From assembly GCF_008365275.1 (NCBI RefSeq), contig NZ_CP043504.1, positions 1,984,001 through 2,048,000 on the forward strand: DNA of 64,000 nucleotides, in the 5' to 3' direction. The notes beneath the pieces are model-generated. The model saw only the letters and a list, made by a program, of their open reading frames with translations, was not told the origin of the DNA and did no database searches. The translations under genes and the position numbers were made by a program. Shown one piece after another: positions 32,531 to 40,630 of the stretch (its first letter is position 1; the number at the start of each line of letters is the position of its first letter). Source of the DNA: Protaetiibacter larvae. GTDB taxonomy: Bacteria > Actinomycetota > Actinomycetes > Actinomycetales > Microbacteriaceae.

Positions 32531-35500
32531 ATGGCCTGGACCGACGATGTCGCCACCTACCTCCTCGACGCCTCCGCCTGCCCGCGGTGCCACACCCGCT
32601 CGTGGAATGGGGCGCCCGCGCTCCAGGCAGGCGTGTGCGCGCGCTGCGGCACGGATCTGCGCGGCGACGCCGGCGCGGAGCTGTGGGCGGCATCCGAGGC
32701 GGTCGTCGACGCGGCCCGACGCCGGCAGCAGCTCGTGGACGCGCTTCCACGCGTGACGCGCGAGGTGCCGTCGCCCGGCGTCTCCACCGCGGCGGCGGCA
32801 CCCGACCCCCTGCCGGCATCCGGGCCGGCGACCGTCGTCGCCGCGGCTCCCGCGCGTGAGCGCTCGACGGTGAGCCTGCAATCGGTGCTCGCGGTGGTCG
32901 GCGCCGGATTGCTGGCGGTCGCGGCGATCGTCTTCACCTTCCTCAACCCCGATCTCACCGATTTCGCCACGCGCACTACGATCATCGCCGTCACGACGGC
33001 ACTCTTCCTGGGCGGCGCCTGGTTGCTCAACAGTCGGCGCCTGCACTTCTCGGCGGAGGCGGTGGGGGCGCTCGGCATGGTCTTCCTCGCCCTCGACGTC
33101 TGGGCCTTCTCCCGGGCGGCACCGGACGGCGTGAGCGCGTGGTTCTTCGGTGCGCTCGGCGCGGCGGTCGCCGGCGTCGCGCTCCTGGCGCTCGGACGAT
33201 GGCTGCGGCTGCGCACCTGGATCTGGACCGGGCTCGTCGCCCTCACGATCGTGCCCGCGTTCGTCGGCTACGGGCTCGACGAGAACGCCGGCTTCCCGTC
33301 CCGCGGCTGGGCGGTCGTGTGGGGTCAGGTGGCGGTGTTCTTCGCAGCCTGGGGTCTGCTCGAACTGCTGCGGCCCCTCGGGCGACGGCTGGATTCGCGC
33401 ATGCTCGCCGACCGGGTCACGCTCACCGTGCTCCAGTTGCTCACGGCCCTGCTGGTGATCCCGGCCGTTCTCAGCGCGGATCTCATGAGCCTCACCGTCT
33501 GGGAGCTCGTGGTCGCTGCCGTGCTGAGCGCCCTCGCCCTCGGCGCCTTCCTCACGACCCGCGTGTTCCTCCGCGTCTTCTGGAGTGCGGTGGGGGGTGT
33601 TCTCACGGTCGCGGCGGCGCTCACGGCGGCGAACACCCTCCTCGCGCCGGACTCGTCTCCGTGGCGTCCCGCGCTGCTGCCCGCGGTCGCCGCCGCCGTG
33701 CTCGTCCTCGTCGCCCTCCTGCGGCGCACCGGCTCGGTGCAGCGGACGGCGCTCGTGGTCGGCACCGCGGGAACCGCGGCGGCCACCGGACTCCCCGGGC
33801 TCTTCCTCGTGCTGGGCGGGGTGCTCGGTGTGCCGCTCGCGGCGTGGACGTCGCGCTCGGCGGCGGTGATCGATCCCTCGGCCGCCACCGCGATCACGGC
33901 AGCCGTGCTCGGACTCGCCGCGCTCGCCGTCGGGCTGTGGGCGCTGTCGCGCGGGGTGGATCGGCTGGGCGCTCGCCACGGCTTCGCGGTGTCGGCCGCC
34001 TGGACGGCCGCGGTCGCCGCCCTCGGGATCCCGTTCTCGTTCCCGGGCGGCGTCGCGTTGCCCCTGGTCTTCGCACTCGGCCTCGCGGCCGCCGCCTCCG
34101 TGCTCCTCATCGCCTGGCCGGCGCTGCGCGAGGCTCGTGCCTCGTATCGAGCTCCGCTCATCGTGCTCGCCCACCTGCTGCCCGCGATCGCGGTGCTCCT
34201 GTCCTGGCCGGAGGCGGCCGTCGCCGCCCTCACGGGTCCGGTCGCGGTCGCCGCGCTCGCGCTGGCCGCGCGCACGGTCCGCCCGCGCGTGCGGCCCGTG
34301 CACACGGCCGTCGGCTTCGGCTACCTGCTTGTCACAGGCGCCGCGGCCCTGAGCCTGACCGCGCTCGAGCAGCTCCCGATCCTGTGCCTCATCACGACCG
34401 CCGCAGCGGTCGTCGCCATCGCCGCCTCGCTCACCTCCTGGCTGCCGGTGGGCAGCTGGTACGCGCTGCTCGGGGTGACCGCGGTGCCGTTCGGCATCGG
34501 CGTGGTGTCGGTGCTCATCGAGCGCGGTGCGTGGACGGCGTTGTCGACCGGGGTCATCTTCCTGCTCGCGGCGACCCTGCTGCTCACGCGTCGAGAGGGC
34601 GCGACCGGGCCGCTGCGGATCGGCGCGGCGGCACTCCTCGTGCCGACGCTCGCGGTCGTGGTCGTCTGCCTCACGGCGGAGCTGCCGCAGAGCGGGTCCC
34701 CCTACGCCCTGCCGATCATCGCGGTCATCGTGGCGTGCGCGCTGCCGACGACCGGCATCCTGCGCGATGCGCTCGCCCGGCGCGGCCTCCCGGCGGCGAC
34801 GGCCGACGCGGTCCGGCTCGCGGTCGAGGTCTCGTCGCTCGTCACGGGCGGCATCGCCGTGATCCTCGCCCTCGTCCGCATCGCCGCGGGGTACGAGATC
34901 GCGTTCATCGTGCTGCTCGTGCTGGGCCTGGGGGCCGCGGCGACCGCGCTCTGGCTGAAGCGCCGCTACGGCTGGTGGACGGCGGGCGCGGCCTGGACCG
35001 GCGCCCTGTGGTGCGCGTGGGCGATGGTCGGCGTGAACGTCGTCGAGCCGTACCTGCTGCCGCCCGCCGTCGCCGCCATGGTCGTGGGGCTCGTGCTCGT
35101 GGCGCGCCGACGCGACACCGCGGCCGCCCGGCCGGCCGCCGCCCTGTTCGCCACCGGACTCGGGATCGCCGTCGTGCCCTCGCTCGCCATCCTCGCGATC
35201 ACCGGCAACGGCACCGGCACCTCGTTCGACGACGCACCCGTGCTGTGGCGCGCGTACGCCCTCGTCGCGGCGGGCGTCGTGCTCACGGTGCTCGCCGGCT
35301 GGGTGACGCGGCCCGCGGGCTCGACGACGACGCGGTTCGAGCCGATCCGGGTGCCCCTGATGGTCGGTGCCGTCGCGGCGTCCGCGGCCGGTGTCGTGCA
35401 GGGGGCGCGCCTCGGCTGGGAGCGGGATCCGCTGCCCCTTGTGGATGTCCACCCCATGCTGCAGGTGCTCGCCTTCGCGGTGCTCGCCGCGGCGACGGCC

Positions 35501-36253
35501 GCGACGGTCGGCAGACTCGCGCAGACCGCCGGGGCGACGAATCGCTGGGGATACCTCCCCGTGCCGTTCTTCCTCGTGCTCGGTCCGATGACGGCGATCG
35601 AGAACGACCCGACCTCGATCTGGACGCTCTGGGTGCTCGAGCTCGTGCTGCTCGCGGCGATGATCGCGACCGCCTGGCGCGCGCGCACCCGGCAGGTGGC
35701 CTTCCCGCCGGTGTGGCTGCAGTGGTCGCTCGCGTGGGTCGTCGCCGTCGTGGCATGGAGCCAGCGCGAGGTGCTGCGGGTGGAGGGCTTCGCGCTGCCC
35801 CTCGGGCTCGCACTCGTCCTGGTGGGCGCGCTCGCCCTCGTGCGCGGCGCCCGCGAGGGCGAGCGGCGCACGCTCACGAGCTGGCCGATCGGCTTCAGCG
35901 GCTCCTGGGCGCTGCTGGCACCCGGCATCGTGGCGACACTGCTGCCGTCCATGCTGGCGACCTTCACCGACCCGCAGACCTGGCGCGCCATCCTCGTGAT
36001 CGCCCTCGCCCTCGTCGCCGTGCTCGCGGGGGCGCGCAAGACCCTCGCCGCCCCGTTCATCCTCGGCATCTCGGCGCTGCCGCTCGAGATCCTGATCGTG
36101 TTCCTCGTGCAGCTCGGCGAGACCATCAACCCGCTGCTCTGGTGGATCACCCTCGCGACCGCCGGCATCGTGCTGCTCGTGATCGCCGTCGGCTGGGAGC
36201 GCCGCACCGGCGCGGACGCCTCCCTCGGGGCGCGCCTCCGTGACCTGCGGTAG
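32531..36253 (+). CDS. SCO7613-type giant multi-pass membrane protein
   Basis: A 1240-residue protein. The N-terminus holds a zinc-ribbon-like pair of motifs, CPRCHTRSW and CARCGTD, about 24 residues apart, followed by a polar, Ala/Pro-rich linker to residue 115. From there to the end lies an almost unbroken series of more than thirty hydrophobic segments separated by short basic loops, with no recognisable catalytic motif. This matches the actinobacterial SCO7613 C-terminal-domain membrane proteins, of unknown function. ATG 32531 appears leaderless. Composition is very GC- and Ala/Val/Leu-rich, like its chromosomal neighbours, and contrasts with the element that follows. Confidence 0.85.
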   Translation: MAWTDDVATYLLDASACPRCHTRSWNGAPALQAGVCARCGTDLRGDAGAELWAASEAVVDAARRRQQLVDALPRVTREVPSPGVSTAAAAPDPLPASGPATVVAAAPARERSTVSLQSVLAVVGAGLLAVAAIVFTFLNPDLTDFATRTTIIAVTTALFLGGAWLLNSRRLHFSAEAVGALGMVFLALDVWAFSRAAPDGVSAWFFGALGAAVAGVALLALGRWLRLRTWIWTGLVALTIVPAFVGYGLDENAGFPSRGWAVVWGQVAVFFAAWGLLELLRPLGRRLDSRMLADRVTLTVLQLLTALLVIPAVLSADLMSLTVWELVVAAVLSALALGAFLTTRVFLRVFWSAVGGVLTVAAALTAANTLLAPDSSPWRPALLPAVAAAVLVLVALLRRTGSVQRTALVVGTAGTAAATGLPGLFLVLGGVLGVPLAAWTSRSAAVIDPSAATAITAAVLGLAALAVGLWALSRGVDRLGARHGFAVSAAWTAAVAALGIPFSFPGGVALPLVFALGLAAAASVLLIAWPALREARASYRAPLIVLAHLLPAIAVLLSWPEAAVAALTGPVAVAALALAARTVRPRVRPVHTAVGFGYLLVTGAAALSLTALEQLPILCLITTAAAVVAIAASLTSWLPVGSWYALLGVTAVPFGIGVVSVLIERGAWTALSTGVIFLLAATLLLTRREGATGPLRIGAAALLVPTLAVVVVCLTAELPQSGSPYALPIIAVIVACALPTTGILRDALARRGLPAATADAVRLAVEVSSLVTGGIAVILALVRIAAGYEIAFIVLLVLGLGAAATALWLKRRYGWWTAGAAWTGALWCAWAMVGVNVVEPYLLPPAVAAMVVGLVLVARRRDTAAARPAAALFATGLGIAVVPSLAILAITGNGTGTSFDDAPVLWRAYALVAAGVVLTVLAGWVTRPAGSTTTRFEPIRVPLMVGAVAASAAGVVQGARLGWERDPLPLVDVHPMLQVLAFAVLAAATAATVGRLAQTAGATNRWGYLPVPFFLVLGPMTAIENDPTSIWTLWVLELVLLAAMIATAWRARTRQVAFPPVWLQWSLAWVVAVVAWSQREVLRVEGFALPLGLALVLVGALALVRGAREGERRTLTSWPIGFSGSWALLAPGIVATLLPSMLATFTDPQTWRAILVIALALVAVLAGARKTLAAPFILGISALPLEILIVFLVQLGETINPLLWWITLATAGIVLLVIAVGWERRTGADASLGARLRDLR

Positions 36254-36261
36254 GCCGCGCC

Positions 36262-36325
36262 CCGCGAATGGTCGTATCCGGTGGCTCATCCGGCGGAATA
36301 GCTCACCGGATACGACGGCTCGCGG
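36262..36325. repeat. 64-bp nested palindrome at gene end
   Basis: Arms CCGCGA-n3-GTCGTATCCGGTG (36262-36283) and CACCGGATACGAC-n3-TCGCGG (36304-36325) are fully complementary, with a 20-base loop. It begins eight bases past the stop of the preceding gene and ends three bases before the att repeat. It may terminate that gene or form part of the chromosomal side of the integration site. Confidence 0.7.
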
Positions 36326-36328
36326 AGA

Positions 36329-36371
36329 GTAGGGCGGACGGGACTTGAACCCGTGACCGACGGATTATGAG
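36329..36371. repeat. att direct repeat, left copy (partial tRNA 3' end)
   Basis: These 43 bases are identical to 39257-39299, the 3' half of the CAT tRNA gene from the discriminator base to the anticodon. Sequence identity stops abruptly at both edges. Only the tRNA 3' part is present, so this is not a functional tRNA but the duplicated core left by site-specific integration. Confidence 0.9.
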
Positions 36372-36446
36372 AGTGCGAACCTCACCTTCGGACATGACCC
36401 GCTTCAAGCGCAAGCAACCCCGACTGGCCCCAGAGCACCTCGGCCA

Positions 36447-37133
36447 GTGGTCTTCGGAATCGGAGCGACACGTGGGACTCGCGACGATTCCCCTGAGCAC
36501 GATAGGAGTTCGTACGCGGTGCCTCATGCGCTCATGGCGGGTTCGACCGGCGAGATGCTGGGCTTGCAGGTGCGGGACGTGAACCTCCTGCGGCGCACCG
36601 TGGACGTGAAGCGGACCTACCAGTACACTCGCGCGGGATGGGTCGAGGGCACGCCTGAGAGCGACAAGTCCACCCGCACCGTGCCGCTCCGACGGGCGCT
36701 CGTGGACGACCTGACGACCTACCTCGCGGAGCCCCCGCACGGCGACGACCCAACCGCGCCACTGTGGCCGGGCCGCAACTATGCGGGCGGCGGCGAGTGG
36801 CGGGGCAGGCTCGACTGGACCACGCGCATGAACTACGACTCGTTCTATCGGCGGCAGTTCCGTGAGGCTGCGCGGGCGATCGGACGCCCGACGCTCCGAT
36901 TCCACGATCTGCGCCACACCGCCGCTAGCCTGTTCGCCGCGAGCGGGATGCCACTGGTGCGGGTCGCGCGGGTGCTCGGCCACGCCGACGCCGGCATGAC
37001 CTACCGGGTGTATCTCCACTTCCTCCCGGACGACTTCTTGGCGGATATGGAACGCCTCGACGCCTACATCGCCCCTGCGCGGCGAGCCACCCAGACCGCG
37101 CCGCTACCCCTGCGACGGGGCGAGGGAGAGTAA
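36447..37133 (+). pseudogene. Truncated tyrosine recombinase (integrase)
   Basis: Recognisable homology begins near 36526 (HALMAGSTGEMLGLQVRDV) and runs to the stop at 37133; the open frame before it (36447-36525) does not resemble an integrase. The catalytic domain keeps a basic strand (ESDKSTRTVPL), the His-x-x-Arg box HDLRHTAASLF, GHADAGMTY and the nucleophile region RVYLHF. The first catalytic arginine, expected in TGLRxGE, is missing where GSTGEML stands, and the whole N-terminal DNA-binding half is absent. The protein should therefore be inactive. Its place beside the left att copy is the usual one for an integrase. The stop overlaps the next short ORF (TAATG). Confidence 0.8.
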
Positions 37134-37222
37134 TGGACACCGCCGACAAGTTGCGAACCGGAGCCGACGCCGGGCGAGTCGAGTTCGAGGATGCCTTCTG
37201 GGGTGTGATCGCCACGCCATGA
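37133..37222 (+). CDS. Possible 29-residue ORF after integrase
   Basis: ATG 37133 overlaps the integrase stop as TAATG and is preceded by GGGAGAG. The ORF encodes MDTADKLRTGADAGRVEFED and nine more residues, then stops inside ATGA with the next ORF. The chained overlaps suggest translation as a unit, but the product is tiny and no family is recognised. It could equally be the remnant of an excisionase-like gene. Confidence 0.3.
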   Translation: MDTADKLRTGADAGRVEFEDAFWGVIATP

Positions 37223-37362
37223 CGCACGCACCGGCGGGCGACCGTCTCAACCTGCGCGACGTCAGAGCCGAGGGCACGTTCGAGGCAGCGGTGCTTCCGA
37301 CCGTGCGCATGGCACGGGAGCGCGCCGTCGAGGCTCTCGTGCTGGAGGCGATGATCGAGTAG
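37219..37362 (+). CDS. Possible 47-residue ORF in element
   Basis: Starts at ATG 37219 within the preceding stop (ATGA overlap). It encodes a 47-residue peptide with a charged helical C-terminal half (TVRMARERAVEALVLEAMIE). No family is recognised. Support comes from the overlap pattern and amino-acid composition only. Confidence 0.3.
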   Translation: MTHAPAGDRLNLRDVRAEGTFEAAVLPTVRMARERAVEALVLEAMIE

Positions 37363-37420
37363 GGCACCTTCCCGCCCTTCACCGCCGATCCGCCGGAGGA
37401 ACGAGGCCGAGGACGGCTGA

Positions 37421-37756
37421 CACAGACTCTCGGCAGACTGCCGAAGCCGCACTCGGCGGTCACCGAGCATCAACAAACCCACCAAGGAGAAGATCGTCAA
37501 GAACTCGATCCCGTACGCAGACGAGAGCCGCACGGCTCGGCTGCTCCGCCAACTCGAAGCCGTAATCGTCGAGGAGGTCTACGCACGAGTCGCAGAGCAC
37601 CTTCAGCAGATCGACAACGACTCAGAAGTCCGCGTCCTCAGCACCGAGAGAGTCTTCGAGCGCCTTGGCGTCGCGCTGATCCAGCAGACGCCTCGACTTC
37701 CAACTCGCCTCGAAGCAGCGCAGCGCAACCGCTGGCGCGCCGAGTCCGCTGCGTAG
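37421..37756 (+). pseudogene. Degraded gene without start codon
   Basis: A frame open for 111 codons reads like real coding sequence from about 37469: INKPTKEKIVKNSIPYADES, later IVEEVYARVAEHLQQIDND and VFERLGVALIQQTPRLPTRL, ending at TAG 37756 just before a strong hairpin. There is no ATG, GTG or TTG upstream in frame, so the 5' end has been lost or shifted. I do not recognise the family. The Lys/Glu/Ile-rich composition differs from the chromosomal genes. Confidence 0.4.
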
Positions 37757-37765
37757 GTCAACCGC

Positions 37766-37805
37766 GAGCAGCCCTCCGGCCTTTGTCAGGCGCGGAGGGC
37801 TGCTC
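37766..37805. terminator. Bidirectional terminator inside element
   Basis: A perfect 13-base inverted repeat GAGCAGCCCTCCG/CGGAGGGCTGCTC with a 14-base loop stands between the degraded forward frame and the AIPR stop codon, so it can end transcripts from both sides. Confidence 0.8.
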
Positions 37806-37828
37806 GTCACTAGCGACGGCTATGGGCG

Positions 37829-39025
37829 CTAATCCGAAACCCGCCGCCGGAGGTCGGCGAGTTCGAGAGTCCGGCTCGTCGCTCGGTAGAGCATCACCGA
37901 ACGGCCCGCGTAGTGGGTATTCCCGTTGTGCTGGCGCATGACCGAATCGTGTACCTCGCGGAGCACCTCGGAGCCGTACTGGTCCCACAGCCCCTTGATC
38001 TCCTCGAACGGATAGCGCCACTCGGCGGCACCTTCATCAGGCACCGAGACGAGAGCGCGAAACGCAGCGAAACTCGGGACCGCTGCTGGCTTGATCAGGC
38101 GGACATCCGAACCGCTCGCGCGCCCGCTCGCGTCAATCAGATAGGGGAACTTGAACAGACCGTTTGGCCGGGTCTCGGCGATCTTCGTCTTGCGGAACAC
38201 CCCGTTCCAGACCTTCGGCGCCGTGATCCGGATGTATTCGTAGAGTTCCAGGGCCTCCAGCGCGATATCCGCGAACTGCATCACGCGCTCGGGGTCCTTC
38301 AGGTAGGCGCGGAACACCGTCGACAGTCGAGCGTAGGTGTTCTCGATGCCCACCGGATCCTCGAGCGGGTAACGGTTCGGATCGAGGGCCATGAGGAGCG
38401 CGAGCACCTCGCGAACGTCGTACTCGCCGTCGTCGCCCTCGTGCCACGCCACCGCGGACTGTCCGTTGACGTGAGTGGCGAGGGCGTCCTTGAGCCAGTC
38501 GAACTTGTTGCGGAGATCAGCGAGGGACTCTTCGCGAACCTGCATAGACGTGTTCAGCCCGTCAGCAAGGTCGGCAACGGCATCCGACGGGACGCCGACA
38601 TGCACCTTGATCTCGACGTATTGGTCCTCGGGGATGTTTCCTTCCTCCTGCGATTCAAGGATCAACTGGTAGCTGTGGTTGCCGTTGGCGATGCCCTGCT
38701 TGACCTCGCGGTCGAACACGAGCCGGTACGTGTCCTCGTCGATGCGCTCGACGCGTTCGGCGATCACGACGATCCCACCGTGCTTCAGATGGAACGCGCC
38801 CGAACCTTCGGCACCGAGGAGCGAGGCGCGGACCTTGCGATAGACCTGGCGATTCAGGTTGGGCTCACGCGGATTGGCGTCGTCCGGGATGCCGGACGGG
38901 ACGTCTTTCGCGCGTACCCGGAGGACGTACGACTCGACCCCGGCGAACTCAGGGGGCGCATCCTTCAGGGCGGGGAAACGGCGGGAGAGAGGCGCGTGGA
39001 TGATCACGCTTTCGTGCTTTGACAC
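37829..39025 (-). CDS. AIPR-family (abortive infection-type) protein
   Basis: A 398-residue protein starting at GTG 39025, with AGGA six bases upstream. The order of segments matches AIPR-family proteins: an N-terminal beta region (ESYVLRVRAKDVPSGIPDD, NPREPNLNRQVYRKVRASL), FHLKHGGIVVIAERVE, the signature loop VKQGIANGNHSYQLILESQ, then VEIKVHVGVPSDAVADLADG and LNTSMQVREESLADLRNKFD. The NGNH loop corresponds to the D/NGxH turn shared with DGQHR/DndB-like proteins. AIPR proteins are named for abortive phage infection and occur in defence islands; molecular activity is not established here. Lower GC than its neighbours and the att repeats around it indicate horizontal origin. Confidence 0.8.
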   Translation of the reverse strand: MSKHESVIIHAPLSRRFPALKDAPPEFAGVESYVLRVRAKDVPSGIPDDANPREPNLNRQVYRKVRASLLGAEGSGAFHLKHGGIVVIAERVERIDEDTYRLVFDREVKQGIANGNHSYQLILESQEEGNIPEDQYVEIKVHVGVPSDAVADLADGLNTSMQVREESLADLRNKFDWLKDALATHVNGQSAVAWHEGDDGEYDVREVLALLMALDPNRYPLEDPVGIENTYARLSTVFRAYLKDPERVMQFADIALEALELYEYIRITAPKVWNGVFRKTKIAETRPNGLFKFPYLIDASGRASGSDVRLIKPAAVPSFAAFRALVSVPDEGAAEWRYPFEEIKGLWDQYGSEVLREVHDSVMRQHNGNTHYAGRSVMLYRATSRTLELADLRRRVSD

Positions 39026-39033
39026 GGTGATTC

Positions 39034-39234
39034 CTAACTGTGCAGGTCCAGCCTCCGGCCGGACGTTCCTTGGTCGATCGCCGAGTCCACGGCGCCGATG
39101 TAGGTCTGAAAGTACCAGGGCGGCCCGACATTGGCGGCCAACGCGCACGCGCGTTGCGCGTCCGGACTTCGACACGCACTCGACTTGGAGCGCTTTTGGG
39201 AGTGTTTTCGCTTGAAGACGTTCCAGCGATACAC
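39034..39234 (-). CDS. Possible 66-residue ORF upstream of AIPR gene
   Basis: A GTG-started frame of 66 codons ends at TAG 39034, eight bases before the AIPR start. It encodes a basic N-terminal part (MYRWNVFKRKHSQKRSKSS) and a second part with PPWYFQTYIGAVDSAIDQGT. Amino-acid usage looks plausible for coding DNA. The frame stays open upstream into the att repeat, so the 5' end may have been cut by recombination. No family is recognised. Its spacing suggests co-transcription with AIPR. Confidence 0.35.
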   Translation of the reverse strand: MYRWNVFKRKHSQKRSKSSACRSPDAQRACALAANVGPPWYFQTYIGAVDSAIDQGTSGRRLDLHS

Positions 39235-39254
39235 GCAAACTCGCCCGAAATCAT

Positions 39255-39331
39255 TGGTAGGGCGGACGGGACTTGAACCCGTGACCGACGGATTATGAGT
39301 CCGCTGCTCTAACCGGCTGAGCTACCGCCCC
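39255..39331 (-). tRNA. tRNA with CAT anticodon (Met elongator or Ile2)
   Basis: A complete cloverleaf on the minus strand with encoded CCA: acceptor GGGGCGG pairs with CCGCCCT (G1-U72 wobble), D-arm GCTC/GAGC, anticodon stem GCGGA/TCCGT around CTCATAA, and T-arm ACGGG TTCAAGT CCCGT. The anticodon stem lacks the three G-C pairs of an initiator, so it is either elongator methionine tRNA or the isoleucine tRNA modified to lysidine. It is the integration target of the adjacent element and remains intact. Confidence 0.92.
39257..39299. repeat. att direct repeat, right copy (within tRNA)
   Basis: Identical over 43 bases to 36329-36371. It spans the 3' half of the intact CAT tRNA gene, which supplies the 5' half to its right. 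Confidence 0.9.
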
Positions 39332-39355
39332 GCGTACACGCTACCGGCGCGGTGG

Positions 39356-40591
39356 TCAGCTCGCGGCCGACTCGGGCTCCGTGTCGGTCACGGGGTCGAT
39401 CACCGTGCGGCCGCGGTAGAGCGACTCGAAGATGTCGAGGGTGCGCTGGATGTCGTGCGCCTCCACGGTGCGCAGCGCGCCCTTCTTGAGCCGGGTCAGC
39501 TCCTCGGGGCTCGCCGTGAGGATGCTGCGCAGGTGCCCCGCGAACTCCTCGATGTCGCCCGGCTGGTAGAGGTAGCCGTTCTCGCCCGAGTGCACGAGGT
39601 GCGGAAGCGCCATGGCATCGGCGGCGACCACCGGAAGGCCGGAGGCCAGCGCCTCCATGGTGGCGATCGACTGCAGTTCGGCGCGCGACGGCATCGCGAA
39701 CACGGTCGACGCCGTGAGGGTGGCGCGCAGCACCTCGTCGGTGACACGCCCGGTGAAGTGCACGCGATCCGCGATCCCGAGCTCGCGCGCCCGCGCCTCG
39801 AGCTTGGGGCGCACCTCGCCGTCGCCGATGATCTCGACCTGCACGTCGAGGTCTTTCAGCAACGCCGCGGCCTCGATGAGCTCGTGGACGTACTTCTCCT
39901 CGTCGAGGCGCCCGAGGAAGCTCACCACGTTGCCCGTTCGCGGCGTGAAGTCGGGCGTGTAGAAGCTCGTGTCGATGCCGCAGGAGATCGCGTGGACCCC
40001 GGTGAGCCCGGTGCCCTTCTCGAAGAAGTCGGCGGCGCGGCGGGTGGGCGCCGTGACCTCGTCGGCGAGAGAGAACCACTTGCGCGCCGAACCCCACTGG
40101 ATGCGGGCCAGCCAGGCGAGCGTCGGCTTCGGCAGGATCTCCACGTGCTGCAGGATGTTCTCCGGCATCGTGTGATTGGTGCCGACCAGGCGGATCCCGT
40201 GGCGCCTCGCCGCCGGGGCGAGCCCGCGCCCGACCACGATGTGCGACTGGAAGTGGATCGCATCCGGCTTCACGGCGCGCACGAGCTTCTCGGCGTTGGC
40301 CTTCACGCGCCACGGGAGCATGAACCGCAACCAGGGGTGCGGCAGCCAGCGCCACGAGTAGATGCGGTGCACCGTCAGCTCGACGCCCTCGTGCGTCTCG
40401 GTGAAGGTGCCCACCTGATGCTTCTGCGCGGGCGCCATGACATGCACCCGGTGCCCGCGGCGGGCGAGCCCGGCTGCGAGGTTGCGCGTGAAGGTGGCGG
40501 CGCCGTTCACGTCGGGGGCGAAGGTGTCGGTGCCGATCAGGACGGTCAGTCGCGGCTCGGAGTCGGGGTTCGACGGCGGCGCGTCGGTCAC
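39356..40591 (-). CDS. GT4-family glycosyltransferase
   Basis: A 411-residue GT-B enzyme of the type that adds sugars to lipids or glycans from nucleotide-sugar donors. The N-terminal Rossmann domain starts LTVLIGTDTFAPDVNGAATF with ARRGHRVHVMAP. The acceptor side has HFQSHIVVGRGLAPAARRHG and a TNHTMPENILQH loop. The C-terminal donor domain has VVSFLGRLDEEKYVHELIEA, EIIGDGEVRPKLEARA and the retaining-GT4 motif ELQSIATMEALASGLPVVA. It resembles diacylglycerol glucosyl- or mannosyltransferases of actinomycetes; the sugar cannot be told. GTG 40591 has GAGGGA upstream. Confidence 0.9.
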   Translation of the reverse strand: MTDAPPSNPDSEPRLTVLIGTDTFAPDVNGAATFTRNLAAGLARRGHRVHVMAPAQKHQVGTFTETHEGVELTVHRIYSWRWLPHPWLRFMLPWRVKANAEKLVRAVKPDAIHFQSHIVVGRGLAPAARRHGIRLVGTNHTMPENILQHVEILPKPTLAWLARIQWGSARKWFSLADEVTAPTRRAADFFEKGTGLTGVHAISCGIDTSFYTPDFTPRTGNVVSFLGRLDEEKYVHELIEAAALLKDLDVQVEIIGDGEVRPKLEARARELGIADRVHFTGRVTDEVLRATLTASTVFAMPSRAELQSIATMEALASGLPVVAADAMALPHLVHSGENGYLYQPGDIEEFAGHLRSILTASPEELTRLKKGALRTVEAHDIQRTLDIFESLYRGRTVIDPVTDTEPESAAS

Positions 40592-40630
40592 TCGGTCTGT
40601 CCCTCGGTCGGCGGTTACAACCCCTCCAAG

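Larger units (their letters stand above)
36329..39299. mobile_element. Degenerate tRNA-integrated element with AIPR gene
   Basis: About 2.97 kb lies between perfect 43-bp direct repeats derived from the 3' end of a tRNA gene, the hallmark of tyrosine-recombinase integration. Inside, next to the left repeat, is the C-terminal part of such a recombinase, followed by two short overlapping ORFs, a degraded frame, a strong bidirectional hairpin and, on the opposite strand, an AIPR-family gene with a 66-codon ORF before it. The DNA is visibly less GC-biased than the flanks. No replication, transfer or structural genes remain, so the element is probably a fixed remnant retained for its cargo. Confidence 0.8.

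Noticed and set aside
31544-36289. A 1581-codon open frame on the minus strand through the SCO7613-type gene
   Set aside because: Only its last 281 codons (DUF1684) look like protein. The rest is Arg/Gly/Pro/His-rich antisense sequence of a real gene, expected at this GC content.
36329-36400. A second tRNA gene at the left end of the element
   Set aside because: Only the 43-base 3' part is present; the D-arm and 5' acceptor strand are missing. It is an att duplication.
39026-39238. N-terminal extension of the AIPR protein up to 39238
   Set aside because: The frame is open but the extension is Arg-rich and unlike the family. GTG 39025 has a good ribosome-binding site and matches the family start.
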